Part shown: piece by piece, positions 54,342 to 61,378 of the stretch | Layout of the letters: each line of letters opens with the position of its first letter | How positions within the stretch are numbered: position 1 is the first letter of the stretch | From: Alphaproteobacteria bacterium | Lineage (GTDB): Bacteria; Pseudomonadota; Alphaproteobacteria; Acetobacterales; Acetobacteraceae | Reading direction: 5' to 3' | DNA length: 64,000 bases | Assembly (NCBI GenBank): GCA_016869735.1 | Contig: VGDL01000001.1 | Coordinates: forward strand, 62,001 to 126,000 | Translations under genes and position numbers: made by a program | The notes under the pieces: generated by a model | Databases searched by the model: none | What the model saw: the letters and a program-made list of their open reading frames with translations, nothing else | Told to the model about the DNA's origin: nothing

Positions 54342-54782
54342 ATGAAATTTTTGAAATCTACCATGATTTTGGCATCCCTGGTCGCCGTGACCGCGCCGGC
54401 CTTGGCCCAGGGTGATGTCATTACCGCCCGCCGGGATGGCCTGAAGGGCGTGGCTCGTCACATGGAAGGCATCAAGGCCGTGGTGGATCAGCGCGGTGAC
54501 CCGCGTGGGACCGGAATGGCGATTGCTGACATGATCAGGTTTTTTGAAGGGTTTCCCGCGCGTTTTCCCGCTGGAAGTGGTTCGGGTGAGACCCGCGCCC
54601 TGCCCACCATCTGGACTGATCGCGCCGGCTTTGAAGCGGCCAATGGAAATATGGTGACCCAGCTTCGCGCCCTGCAAACGGCCGCCAATGCTGGTGACCA
54701 AACCGCCTTTGGTGCTGCTTTTCAGCAAACCGGGGCTACTTGCGGTGCCTGCCATCGGCCCTATCGCGGTCCGGCCCGCTGA
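54342..54782 (+). CDS. Cytochrome c' family protein
   Basis: A 146-residue periplasmic four-helix cytochrome. Signal peptide about 1-22 (MKFLKSTMILASLVAVTAPA then LAQ). The single haem motif CGACH (Cys134, Cys137, His138) is at the extreme C-terminus followed by RPYR, the hallmark of cytochrome c'. The N-terminal helix carries RRDGLKGVARHMEGIK. Members bind NO or CO or transfer electrons. GGAGAG precedes the ATG. A cytochrome b gene converges from the other side, a frequent pairing. Confidence 0.9.
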   Translation: MKFLKSTMILASLVAVTAPALAQGDVITARRDGLKGVARHMEGIKAVVDQRGDPRGTGMAIADMIRFFEGFPARFPAGSGSGETRALPTIWTDRAGFEAANGNMVTQLRALQTAANAGDQTAFGAAFQQTGATCGACHRPYRGPAR

Positions 54783-54821
54783 TCAGGCCAAACCGCGAAG
54801 CCGACCGATCGTGGTGATGGC

Positions 54822-55496
54822 CTAAAAAAAGCGGATAAACAGGAAAACCGCCGCCCCGGCTATCACCAGAAAGCCAAGAGCGAGTCGGCCGGGGGCAAGG
54901 CGTGGCGGTCTGGTGCCCTCTGGCAGCAGCTTTTCGCCGGTCAACATTGGCATCACCAATTCATGCCCCTTGAAAAGCTTATAGAGCATGATCGCCAGCA
55001 CATGCAGCGCTATGGCGAAGACCAAATAGCGCTGCGCGGCCAGATGCCAGGCAGAAAGCGATTCTTGGGTGGCTTCCCCCACCTTCAACGCCAATGGCCC
55101 ATGCTGTGAATAGCTGAAACCGGGATCGTGATTCGCGAAAAGCCCAGTAAGCCCTTGCGCCAGAAGCAGGGAAAGCAGGATCAAAACCATCCAGCCCCCG
55201 GCCGGGTTGTGGCTGGTTTCCGTGTCTCGGTCCCGTTTTGCAAACCCCGCCAATTGCCGAAGCGCCGCCAAGGGCGATTTCAGGAAATGGGCAAAGCGCG
55301 CATTTTCTGATCCCCAAACCCCCCAAAGGATACGAAACAGCACCAGCGTCAGGATCGCGTAGCCGGCGATGTAATGCAGCCCCCAGGCGCCAGTTTTGCC
55401 GCTGGCATAAGATAGGCCGACAAGCAGGATCAGGGTCCAATGGAACAGCCTGACGGGGCGGTCCCAAATGCGGATTCGGGTTATGCGCGCGTTCAT
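54822..55496 (-). CDS. Cytochrome b (b561/HyaC-like) membrane protein
   Basis: A 224-residue di-haem type cytochrome b. IRIWDRPVRLFHWTLILLVG holds the first His ligand in the RxFHW motif; three or four further helices follow, with candidate ligands in WGLHYIAGYAIL, AWHLAAQRYLVF and ALHVLAIMLYKLF. Such proteins donate quinol electrons to periplasmic cytochromes such as the adjacent cytochrome c'. AGGTG precedes the ATG at 55496; an earlier ATG at 55532 adds 12 polar residues. Confidence 0.9.
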   Translation of the reverse strand: MNARITRIRIWDRPVRLFHWTLILLVGLSYASGKTGAWGLHYIAGYAILTLVLFRILWGVWGSENARFAHFLKSPLAALRQLAGFAKRDRDTETSHNPAGGWMVLILLSLLLAQGLTGLFANHDPGFSYSQHGPLALKVGEATQESLSAWHLAAQRYLVFAIALHVLAIMLYKLFKGHELVMPMLTGEKLLPEGTRPPRLAPGRLALGFLVIAGAAVFLFIRFF

Positions 55497-55630
55497 GTTC
55501 ACCTGCCGGTTGACGGTGGGACGGTTGGCCATGTTGCAGGCCAATGACAAGACACTTAAAAGCCTTAAGCAGATTGAAAGCCCTGGGCGGATTTTTCATG
55601 CCATGTGTGGCGCAATAGGGAGAATGCAAA

Positions 55631-56956
55631 ATGCAGGGTCGGAATGCGGGCGGTGGCGCCGCCGGGAAGCTGATCTTCCCAACGGTGCTGATCCTGTTGG
55701 CTATACTCGTCTTTCTTGGCTGGCGCGGCGTTTTTTCCCCAACCCCCAGTGATGTGGCCGGTGCTTCACGCGGACCCTTGAGCGAAGCGCCAGCCGGGGC
55801 CGCCGGACCGGCGGGCTCGGGTGAAGCCACGCGGCCTGCGATTCCCGCAGCGCCGCCGCCGCCTGACCTCGTTACCCAAAGCACCGAGGCCGCCCGCCCT
55901 GACCAAAATGCCGCGCCCCCGGCGGCTGCAATGGTCCCGCCACGCTTTGACGTGGTGCGGGTTGGGGCGCGGGGCAGCGCGGTGATTGCAGGGCGTGCCG
56001 CGCCGGGCGCGGATGTGATTGTGCTGGCCGATAATGGCCGGGAATTGGGCCGCGCACGCGCGGATCGGCGCGGAGAATTCGTGATCTTGCCGGCTGATCC
56101 GCTGCCACCGGGCGCGATTGAACTCAGCCTCCGCGCGCGACTCGGTGATCAGGAAATCACCGGGCCGGATACGGTGGTGCTTGTGGTGCCGGACACTGCG
56201 GCGCAAATCGCCGAAGCCGCGCGCCCCGCGCCGGCGACCGAAGCTTCCCCCAGCCCCCAGGCCCAGGCTGCAGAACGCCCGGCGCAGCAGGCGCAAGCCG
56301 CGCCCGCCGCGGCAGCAGAACGCCCGGCCCAAGCTCAAGCCCCAGCCCAAGCCCAAGCCCAAGCCCCAGCCCCTGCGCCGACCGGACCGATCGCCGTGCT
56401 GATCCCGGGCCGATCCGAAGCCGCCGCCCCGCGCTTGTTGCAGGCGCCGGCACCCACGCCTTCTGACAGCGCGCCGTCACGGCTGAGTATCGATTCGGTG
56501 GAATATGACCAAAGCGGATCCATGCGCTTTGCCGGCAGCGCGCCCCCTGGCGCCAGGCTCAGGGTTTATGTGGATGACCAGCCTATTGGCGAATCGGTCG
56601 CTGATGCGCCTGGCCGCTGGGCCCTTCAGCCCGCCAGCCAGCCAAGCATAGGGCGGCATCGGTTGCGGGTTGACCAAATCTCACCCGCTGACGGGCGGGT
56701 GCTGGCGCGCGCCGAGGTTCCATTCCAGCGGGAAGAACTTCCCGCTGAAGTCTTGGCCCAGCAGCGCATTGTCGTGCAGCCGGGCAATAACCTTTGGCGC
56801 ATTGCCCGCGCGACCTATGGGCGCGGCGCGCGTTACACGGTGATTTATCAGGCGAATAAGGACCAGATCGCTGATCCCAACAAAATCTATCCGGGTCAGG
56901 TCTTTGCGCTGCCCGCCGCCCAGCCGGCGCCGGCGGCTTCAAGCCGGTCCAGATAA
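55631..56956 (+). CDS. LysM-domain protein with Ala/Pro/Gln-rich linker
   Basis: A 441-residue envelope protein: one N-terminal membrane anchor (IFPTVLILLAILVFLGW), a beta domain (about 105-190), a low-complexity linker of Ala, Pro and Gln (about 195-250), a second Ig-like domain (about 275-370, FAGSAPPGARLRVYVDDQPI) and a C-terminal LysM domain (about 380-430, VVQPGNNLWRIARATYGRGA then YTVIYQANKDQIADPNKIYP). It should bind peptidoglycan from the inner membrane. Its 3' end overlaps the convergent gene at 56896-57333 by 61 bases. Confidence 0.87.
   Translation: MQGRNAGGGAAGKLIFPTVLILLAILVFLGWRGVFSPTPSDVAGASRGPLSEAPAGAAGPAGSGEATRPAIPAAPPPPDLVTQSTEAARPDQNAAPPAAAMVPPRFDVVRVGARGSAVIAGRAAPGADVIVLADNGRELGRARADRRGEFVILPADPLPPGAIELSLRARLGDQEITGPDTVVLVVPDTAAQIAEAARPAPATEASPSPQAQAAERPAQQAQAAPAAAAERPAQAQAPAQAQAQAPAPAPTGPIAVLIPGRSEAAAPRLLQAPAPTPSDSAPSRLSIDSVEYDQSGSMRFAGSAPPGARLRVYVDDQPIGESVADAPGRWALQPASQPSIGRHRLRVDQISPADGRVLARAEVPFQREELPAEVLAQQRIVVQPGNNLWRIARATYGRGARYTVIYQANKDQIADPNKIYPGQVFALPAAQPAPAASSRSR
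56328..56373. repeat. Hexamer tandem repeat (AAGCCC/CAGCCC) in LysM gene
   Basis: About seven imperfect copies of a six-base unit encoding alternating Gln/Ala/Pro in the linker; a longer duplicated unit, GCAGAACGCCCGGC, occurs just before it at about 56270 and 56314. Unit length is a multiple of three, so slippage changes linker length without a frameshift. Confidence 0.8.
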
Positions 56957-57333
56957 GGATCGAGCGCGAGGACAAAGCGCACCAAGGCCGCGACCAATTC
57001 AGGCGAATTGGTCGGCGACACCAGCGCCAAATCAGCTTCAAAGCGAATCCGATGATCGGGCGTGAGACCCATGCTCCAACCTTCGGGCAGGCCCGGGTTC
57101 AGCGCCGCCAAAGTGGTGAAACTGTTTTGGCGCAAATCCCGCCCTTCAGTGGTGGAGGGGATGCGCGCGGCATCGGTTTCCACCACCAGCCCCTCGGTGC
57201 TCAGCTCTGCGCGGCAGCGGCGGCCGCGCCAGTCAAAGGTGAATTCCAGAGGCCTGTCTGCCAGCTTGGGGGTCAGGCGGCCTTCGGGGTCTATGGCCAG
57301 AGGGCCAAGGGTGATTACATCCATGGCCCGCAT
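56896..57333 (-). CDS. Hypothetical protein, convergent with LysM gene
   Basis: A 145-residue protein, MRAMDVITLGPLAIDPEGRL to AAGSAKT, not recognised as any family. It has regular alternating hydrophobicity (EFTFDWRGRRCRAELSTEGL, RFEADLALVSPTNSPELVAA) and a C-terminal helix FVLALDPYLDRLEAAGAGWA, with no signal peptide or membrane segment. The composition looks like real protein rather than antisense sequence, and it fills the gap between two genes. An ATG at 57324 is an alternative start. The 61-base overlap with the LysM gene is tail to tail. Confidence 0.55.
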   Translation of the reverse strand: MRAMDVITLGPLAIDPEGRLTPKLADRPLEFTFDWRGRRCRAELSTEGLVVETDAARIPSTTEGRDLRQNSFTTLAALNPGLPEGWSMGLTPDHRIRFEADLALVSPTNSPELVAALVRFVLALDPYLDRLEAAGAGWAAGSAKT

Positions 57334-57373
57334 TATTGTGCAATTTTAGTAAAAACACTGTAAGCGAGGGCGC

Positions 57374-58051
57374 ATGGCACTCGGACAAAGTCTTCGTATG
57401 GTTCTCGCCCGGCCGCATCCGGCGGCGAGACCCTTCCTGATTGGTGGCGCGGCAGTGGCGCTGCTGGGCGGCGCGCTGCTGGGCAGCTTCCTGTTTTGGC
57501 TTGGCGTGGCGTTCACGCTGTTCTGCCTTTACTTCTTCCGCGATCCGGAACGCATGCCCCCCGCGCGCCCTGGCCTGGTGCTGGCACCGGCGGATGGGCA
57601 TGTGGTGTCTGTCATGCCGGCCAAGCCGCCGGTGGAATTGGGCATGGGTGAGGAAACCCGCTGGCGTATCGCGATTTTCCTTTCGGTCCTTGATGTCCAT
57701 GTGAACCGCATGCCCTGCGATGGCACGGTGACGCGCATTGCCTATCACCACGGCAAATTCCTGAGCGCCAATCTGGACAAGGCAAGTGATGAGAATGAAC
57801 GCAATGCGCTTGCGGTGCGGCTGCCCGATGGGCGCGATATTGCCGTGGTGCAGATTGCCGGGCTGATCGCGCGGCGCATTCTGTGTGATGCAAAAGTGGG
57901 CGATGTGGTGCAGGCGGGTGATCGCTTTGGCATTATCCGCTTCGGCAGCCGGACGGATATCTATCTGCCGCCGGGCGTGGAACCCATGGTCGCCGTGGGC
58001 CAGACCATGATCGGTGGCGAGACGGTTTTGGCGGAGTTGCAGGCGCGATGA
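57374..58051 (+). CDS. psd: Phosphatidylserine decarboxylase (short form)
   Basis: A 225-residue short-type Psd that converts phosphatidylserine to phosphatidylethanolamine. Two N-terminal membrane segments ([20 protein letters not shown]) precede [44 protein letters not shown] and [13 protein letters not shown]; the Gly-Ser in the last motif is the self-cleavage site that creates the pyruvoyl cofactor. It overlaps pssA by ATGA. Confidence 0.95.
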   Translation: MALGQSLRMVLARPHPAARPFLIGGAAVALLGGALLGSFLFWLGVAFTLFCLYFFRDPERMPPARPGLVLAPADGHVVSVMPAKPPVELGMGEETRWRIAIFLSVLDVHVNRMPCDGTVTRIAYHHGKFLSANLDKASDENERNALAVRLPDGRDIAVVQIAGLIARRILCDAKVGDVVQAGDRFGIIRFGSRTDIYLPPGVEPMVAVGQTMIGGETVLAELQAR

Positions 58052-58944
58052 GCAACGCCCCGCAAAATGCGGCGCCGGAAGGGCGGATGCGGCGACTGCG
58101 CCGGCGCTTTCGCCCGCGCACGCGCCCGCGTTTTGAAGGGCAATCCTTCAATCGCCTGATTCCGAACATCATGACCATGCTGGGGCTGTGCTGCGGCTTG
58201 GTTGCGATCCGTGCTGCCTTTGAAGCGCGCTTCGCCGAAGCCGCGGTACTGATTGTGGTGGCCGGCGTGATTGATGGGTTGGATGGGCGGCTTGCACGCC
58301 TGCTGAAAGCGACATCCCGGTTCGGGGCGGAATTCGATAGCCTTGCCGATTTTCTATCCTTTGGGGTGGCGCCCGCGCTGGTGTTGTATCTTTGGGCTTT
58401 GCAGGATTATCGCGGGATTGCCTTCGCACCTGCCTTGCTGTTCGCGGTTTGCTCCTCACTCCGTTTGGCGCGCTTCAATGCGGCGCTGGATGTAGGGCCG
58501 GCGCCAAAGCCTGCCTATACCTATAATTTCTTCACTGGCGTGCCCGCGCCGGCAGCTGCGGGCTGTGCGCTTTTCCCGCTTTTCGCGGGGCTGTTTTTCA
58601 CGCAAATCAACATGCCGATGCTGGCGGGTATCATGCAGAACCCTGTCTTGGTTGCCGGCGTTTTGATTCTGGTGGGCGGGCTGATGGTGAGCACGCTGCC
58701 CACTTGGTCCTTCAAGAATTTCAAGGTGCCGCGTGCCGCCGTGCTGCCGCTGCTGCTTGGCGTTGGGCTTTATACCGCGCTGTTGTTCGCTGAACCCTGG
58801 GGCGCGCTTGCCATGGCGGGGATTATTTATCTTGGCATGTTGCCCTTTTCGCTGCGGTCCTATTTGCGACTGAAGCAGGAAGCGGAGAGCATGCTGGAAC
58901 CCGTGCTGGTCGCCGATAATGGCAAGGGAAATACCGCGCCCTGA
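58048..58944 (+). CDS. pssA: CDP-diacylglycerol-serine O-phosphatidyltransferase
   Basis: A 298-residue membrane enzyme supplying phosphatidylserine to Psd. After a basic N-terminus ([20 protein letters not shown]), [20 protein letters not shown] begins the membrane part, and the CDP-alcohol motif is [20 protein letters not shown] followed by [10 protein letters not shown]. PssA and Psd are made from one coupled transcript (ATGA), and the next gene overlaps the pssA stop. Confidence 0.95.
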   Translation: MSNAPQNAAPEGRMRRLRRRFRPRTRPRFEGQSFNRLIPNIMTMLGLCCGLVAIRAAFEARFAEAAVLIVVAGVIDGLDGRLARLLKATSRFGAEFDSLADFLSFGVAPALVLYLWALQDYRGIAFAPALLFAVCSSLRLARFNAALDVGPAPKPAYTYNFFTGVPAPAAAGCALFPLFAGLFFTQINMPMLAGIMQNPVLVAGVLILVGGLMVSTLPTWSFKNFKVPRAAVLPLLLGVGLYTALLFAEPWGALAMAGIIYLGMLPFSLRSYLRLKQEAESMLEPVLVADNGKGNTAP

Positions 58945-59354
58945 TGCTGCGCGGCAGGCTTGAATTGCCTCTGGGGGGGCAGCGCATCAGCATCTCAGGC
59001 GGGCCCTTTGATGCCATGCCGGAAGGCGCGCGTGGGCTATGCCTGGAAGCCGACGCCGCGCGCATTGGCGAGGCCGAATGGCGGCTTGATGTGCCGGATT
59101 ACGGCGTGCCGGATGATGCAGCTTTGCGCGCGGTATTGACGCAGATGCTGGCAGCAATGCGCGCTGCCCCTGATGGCGCCTATCACATCGGGTGCAAGGC
59201 AGGCATCGGACGTACTGGCACTGTCATGGCTTGCCTAGCCATCATGGCGGGCGCGGCAGAGGGCGACCCGGTTTCATGGTTGCGCGCCGCCTATTACCAA
59301 GGGGCGATTGAAACGCCTGGGCAAGAAGAGTTTGTCCGTCGCTTTGCGCGGTGA
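58944..59354 (+). CDS. Protein-tyrosine/dual-specificity-phosphatase-like protein
   Basis: A 136-residue Cys-phosphatase. The P-loop GCKAGIGRTGT supplies CX5R with Cys84 and Arg90; VPDYGVPDD is a plausible general-acid loop. The ATG overlaps the pssA TGA, so it belongs to the phospholipid operon. Tyrosine-phosphatase-fold enzymes can act on phosphatidylglycerophosphate (as mitochondrial PTPMT1 does), so a lipid phosphatase role fits the context; a protein phosphatase is equally allowed by sequence. Confidence 0.8.
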   Translation: MLRGRLELPLGGQRISISGGPFDAMPEGARGLCLEADAARIGEAEWRLDVPDYGVPDDAALRAVLTQMLAAMRAAPDGAYHIGCKAGIGRTGTVMACLAIMAGAAEGDPVSWLRAAYYQGAIETPGQEEFVRRFAR

Positions 59355-59396
59355 TGCTTGGTCGCTTAGCATTTCTGAAAAATCAGGAGAAACGTG

Positions 59397-60209
59397 ATGC
59401 CCCAAATCCTCGATCCCCAAACCATCGCCGATTATGATCGGGATGGCGCGGTGGTGATCCGTGGCGCCTTCGCGCCGCATTGGGTGGAGCTGCTCGCCGC
59501 CGGGGTTGAGCGCAATCTGCGCGAACCGGGTCCCTTCGGCAAACGCTATACGCCCGAAGGAAAGCCTGGCATGTTCTTTGGTGATTACTGTTCTTGGCAG
59601 CGCATTGCGGAATATGAGGCGTTCTTGCGCCATTCCCCCGCCGCCGCCATTGGCGGCGCGCTGATGCAAAGCGGCAAGGTCAATCTGTTTCATGAACATG
59701 TGCTGGTGAAGGAACCAGGCACGGAAGAACCAACCCCTTGGCATAATGACCAGCCCTATTGGACGGTGGAGGGCTGGCAGGTGTGTTCGCTTTGGATTCC
59801 ACTTGACCCGGTGGCGCGGGAGAATGGCGTTGAATATGTCGCGGGGTCACATCGGCGGGGCGAATGGTTCAAGCCGAAGCGCTTTGCCGATAGCGCTGAC
59901 CATCCTTCCGATGATCCGCGCTTTCTGCCGGTTCCAGACGTTGAGGGAAACCGTGGCGACTACACGCTGCTGGGGTGGGATTTGCAGCCTGGCGATTGCG
60001 TCGCCTTCCATGGGCTGACGTTGCATGGCGCGCCGGGCAATCGCAGCGGCAAGCTGAGGCGCCGCGCGGTCTCCGCACGTTGGACCGGCGATGATGCGGT
60101 GTTCACGCGCCGCAAGGGGATAGAAAGCCCGCCCGCGCCGGCGAATGCGCCGGCGCATGGTGCCGCGATGGATAGTGAGGTGTTTCCGGTGGTTTGGCGG
60201 GCGGCTTAA
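59397..60209 (+). CDS. Phytanoyl-CoA dioxygenase (PhyH) family protein
   Basis: A 270-residue Fe(II)/2-oxoglutarate oxygenase. The metal triad is His116 and Asp118 in TPWHNDQPYW with His210 in FHGLTLHGAPGN; the following LRRRAVSARW supplies the Arg that binds 2-oxoglutarate. DYDRDGAVVIRGAF is the usual PhyH N-terminus. Bacterial members hydroxylate diverse small molecules; substrate unknown. AGGAG lies upstream of ATG 59397. It ends four bases into the convergent hupE gene. Confidence 0.88.
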   Translation: MPQILDPQTIADYDRDGAVVIRGAFAPHWVELLAAGVERNLREPGPFGKRYTPEGKPGMFFGDYCSWQRIAEYEAFLRHSPAAAIGGALMQSGKVNLFHEHVLVKEPGTEEPTPWHNDQPYWTVEGWQVCSLWIPLDPVARENGVEYVAGSHRRGEWFKPKRFADSADHPSDDPRFLPVPDVEGNRGDYTLLGWDLQPGDCVAFHGLTLHGAPGNRSGKLRRRAVSARWTGDDAVFTRRKGIESPPAPANAPAHGAAMDSEVFPVVWRAA

Positions 60210-60733
60210 CCCACCAACGCCACCACCAAAAACCCAAGCCCCGCAACACTCGCCGCCGCGCCCATTGCGGGGCGCAGCCATTGCGCGCGCGCGCCCTGCC
60301 TTGCCAGCACCATGGCACCAAACATCAAAGCGCCTTGGATCACGGCAAGCCCGGCCAGATAGGCGATGATCGGTGTTGCTTCCGCGCCGATCACGGCTTC
60401 CGCAAAGGCATGGCCATGGAACAGCCCGGCCAGGGCGAAACCCGTCAGCAGCGCCGCCCCCGCCATCAGCACTGAAGCGGCGACCAAAGCCTCGGTCATG
60501 CCAAGGCCAATGCCGGCCATATGGAGCGCCAGCCCCGCCATACCGGCGGCCAGGAACGCGGCAATCGCGCGGAAAGCTTCATTGCGCGGCAAGGCCGCCG
60601 CCAACACGCCGGCCGTCAGCAAAAAGGCCAAATGATCCAGCCCAATCATCGGATGGCCAATGCCGGAGGCAAAACCCTGCCAGAGCGTTTCCGGCATCGC
60701 GCCACCCATCGGGTGGTGCGCGGCCGCGGGCAA
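60206..60733 (-). CDS. HupE/UreJ family metal-transport-like protein
   Basis: About 175 residues with six hydrophobic segments. The N-terminal motif FASGIGHPMIGLDHLAFLLT (HPxxGxDH) and GLFHGHAFAEAV are HupE/UreJ metal-binding signatures, associated with nickel or cobalt uptake. The annotated start is TTG 60733, but the frame stays open upstream and encodes a convincing signal peptide (RRQFFALSLTALLPLPAAAH) right after an ATA at 60778; no ATG, GTG or TTG precedes it, so either a rare start codon is used or the 5' end is altered. Confidence 0.82.
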   Translation of the reverse strand: MPAAAHHPMGGAMPETLWQGFASGIGHPMIGLDHLAFLLTAGVLAAALPRNEAFRAIAAFLAAGMAGLALHMAGIGLGMTEALVAASVLMAGAALLTGFALAGLFHGHAFAEAVIGAEATPIIAYLAGLAVIQGALMFGAMVLARQGARAQWLRPAMGAAASVAGLGFLVVALVG

Positions 60734-60880
60734 AGGCAGCAGGGCCGTCAGGCTCAGGGCGAAAAATTGGCGGCGTATCCTAGTCTCTCAAAACTTCTCC
60801 CCGTCATGCTTGCCGCTTCGGGGCCGGGATGCAAGCGGCACGCGGTTGGACCGGCGGGGTGGAGCCTCTATATCCACATC

Positions 60881-61378
60881 GTGATCAAACTTCCCCGGAT
60901 TCTCCTGCTGCTTGGCCTGCTGCTGCTGGCTGGCCCCGCCTTTGCCGCCTGCGCCGATTCCCCCGCGCCTGGCGTGGAATGGCGGCGCTGCCTGCTGGAT
61001 GGGGTTGACCTGACAGGGCGTGATCTGACGGGGGCGACGCTGCGCGATACCTCCTTCGCGCGGGGGCGTTTTGTGGAGGCCAAGCTGGCGGGGGTTGATG
61101 CTTCCGATGCGCGCTTCGGCTTTGCCGATTTGTCGCGTGCCGATCTGACCGGTGCCACGCTCCGCAGCACTGATCTGACCCGTGCCGTGCTGGCGGGCGC
61201 CACGTTGAAGGGTGCGGATTTGCGGCGCGCCACGCTGTTTCGCGCTGATTTGCGCGGCGCGGATTTGACCGGGGCGGAGCTTGCCGGCGCCAATTTTTCC
61301 GGCGCCGAGCTCGGCGGGGCGCGCTGGCTGGATGGGCAGAAGATTTGCGCTGCCGGGTCCATCGGGTCCTGCCAATGA
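60881..61378 (+). CDS. Exported pentapeptide-repeat protein
   Basis: A 165-residue protein from GTG 60881 with a signal peptide (IKLPRILLLLGLLLLAGPAF) and, from about residue 40, around 20 tandem A(D/N)LxG-type pentapeptides (LTGRDLTGATLRDTSF, ADLTGATLRSTDLTRAVLAG, ADLRGADLTGAELAGANF), which fold into a right-handed square beta-helix. It ends in a Cys pair (KICAAGSIGSC). The start is uncertain; an ATG at 60806 would place the signal peptide internally. Its stop overlaps the helicase start (ATGA). Function unknown. Confidence 0.8.
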   Translation: MIKLPRILLLLGLLLLAGPAFAACADSPAPGVEWRRCLLDGVDLTGRDLTGATLRDTSFARGRFVEAKLAGVDASDARFGFADLSRADLTGATLRSTDLTRAVLAGATLKGADLRRATLFRADLRGADLTGAELAGANFSGAELGGARWLDGQKICAAGSIGSCQ

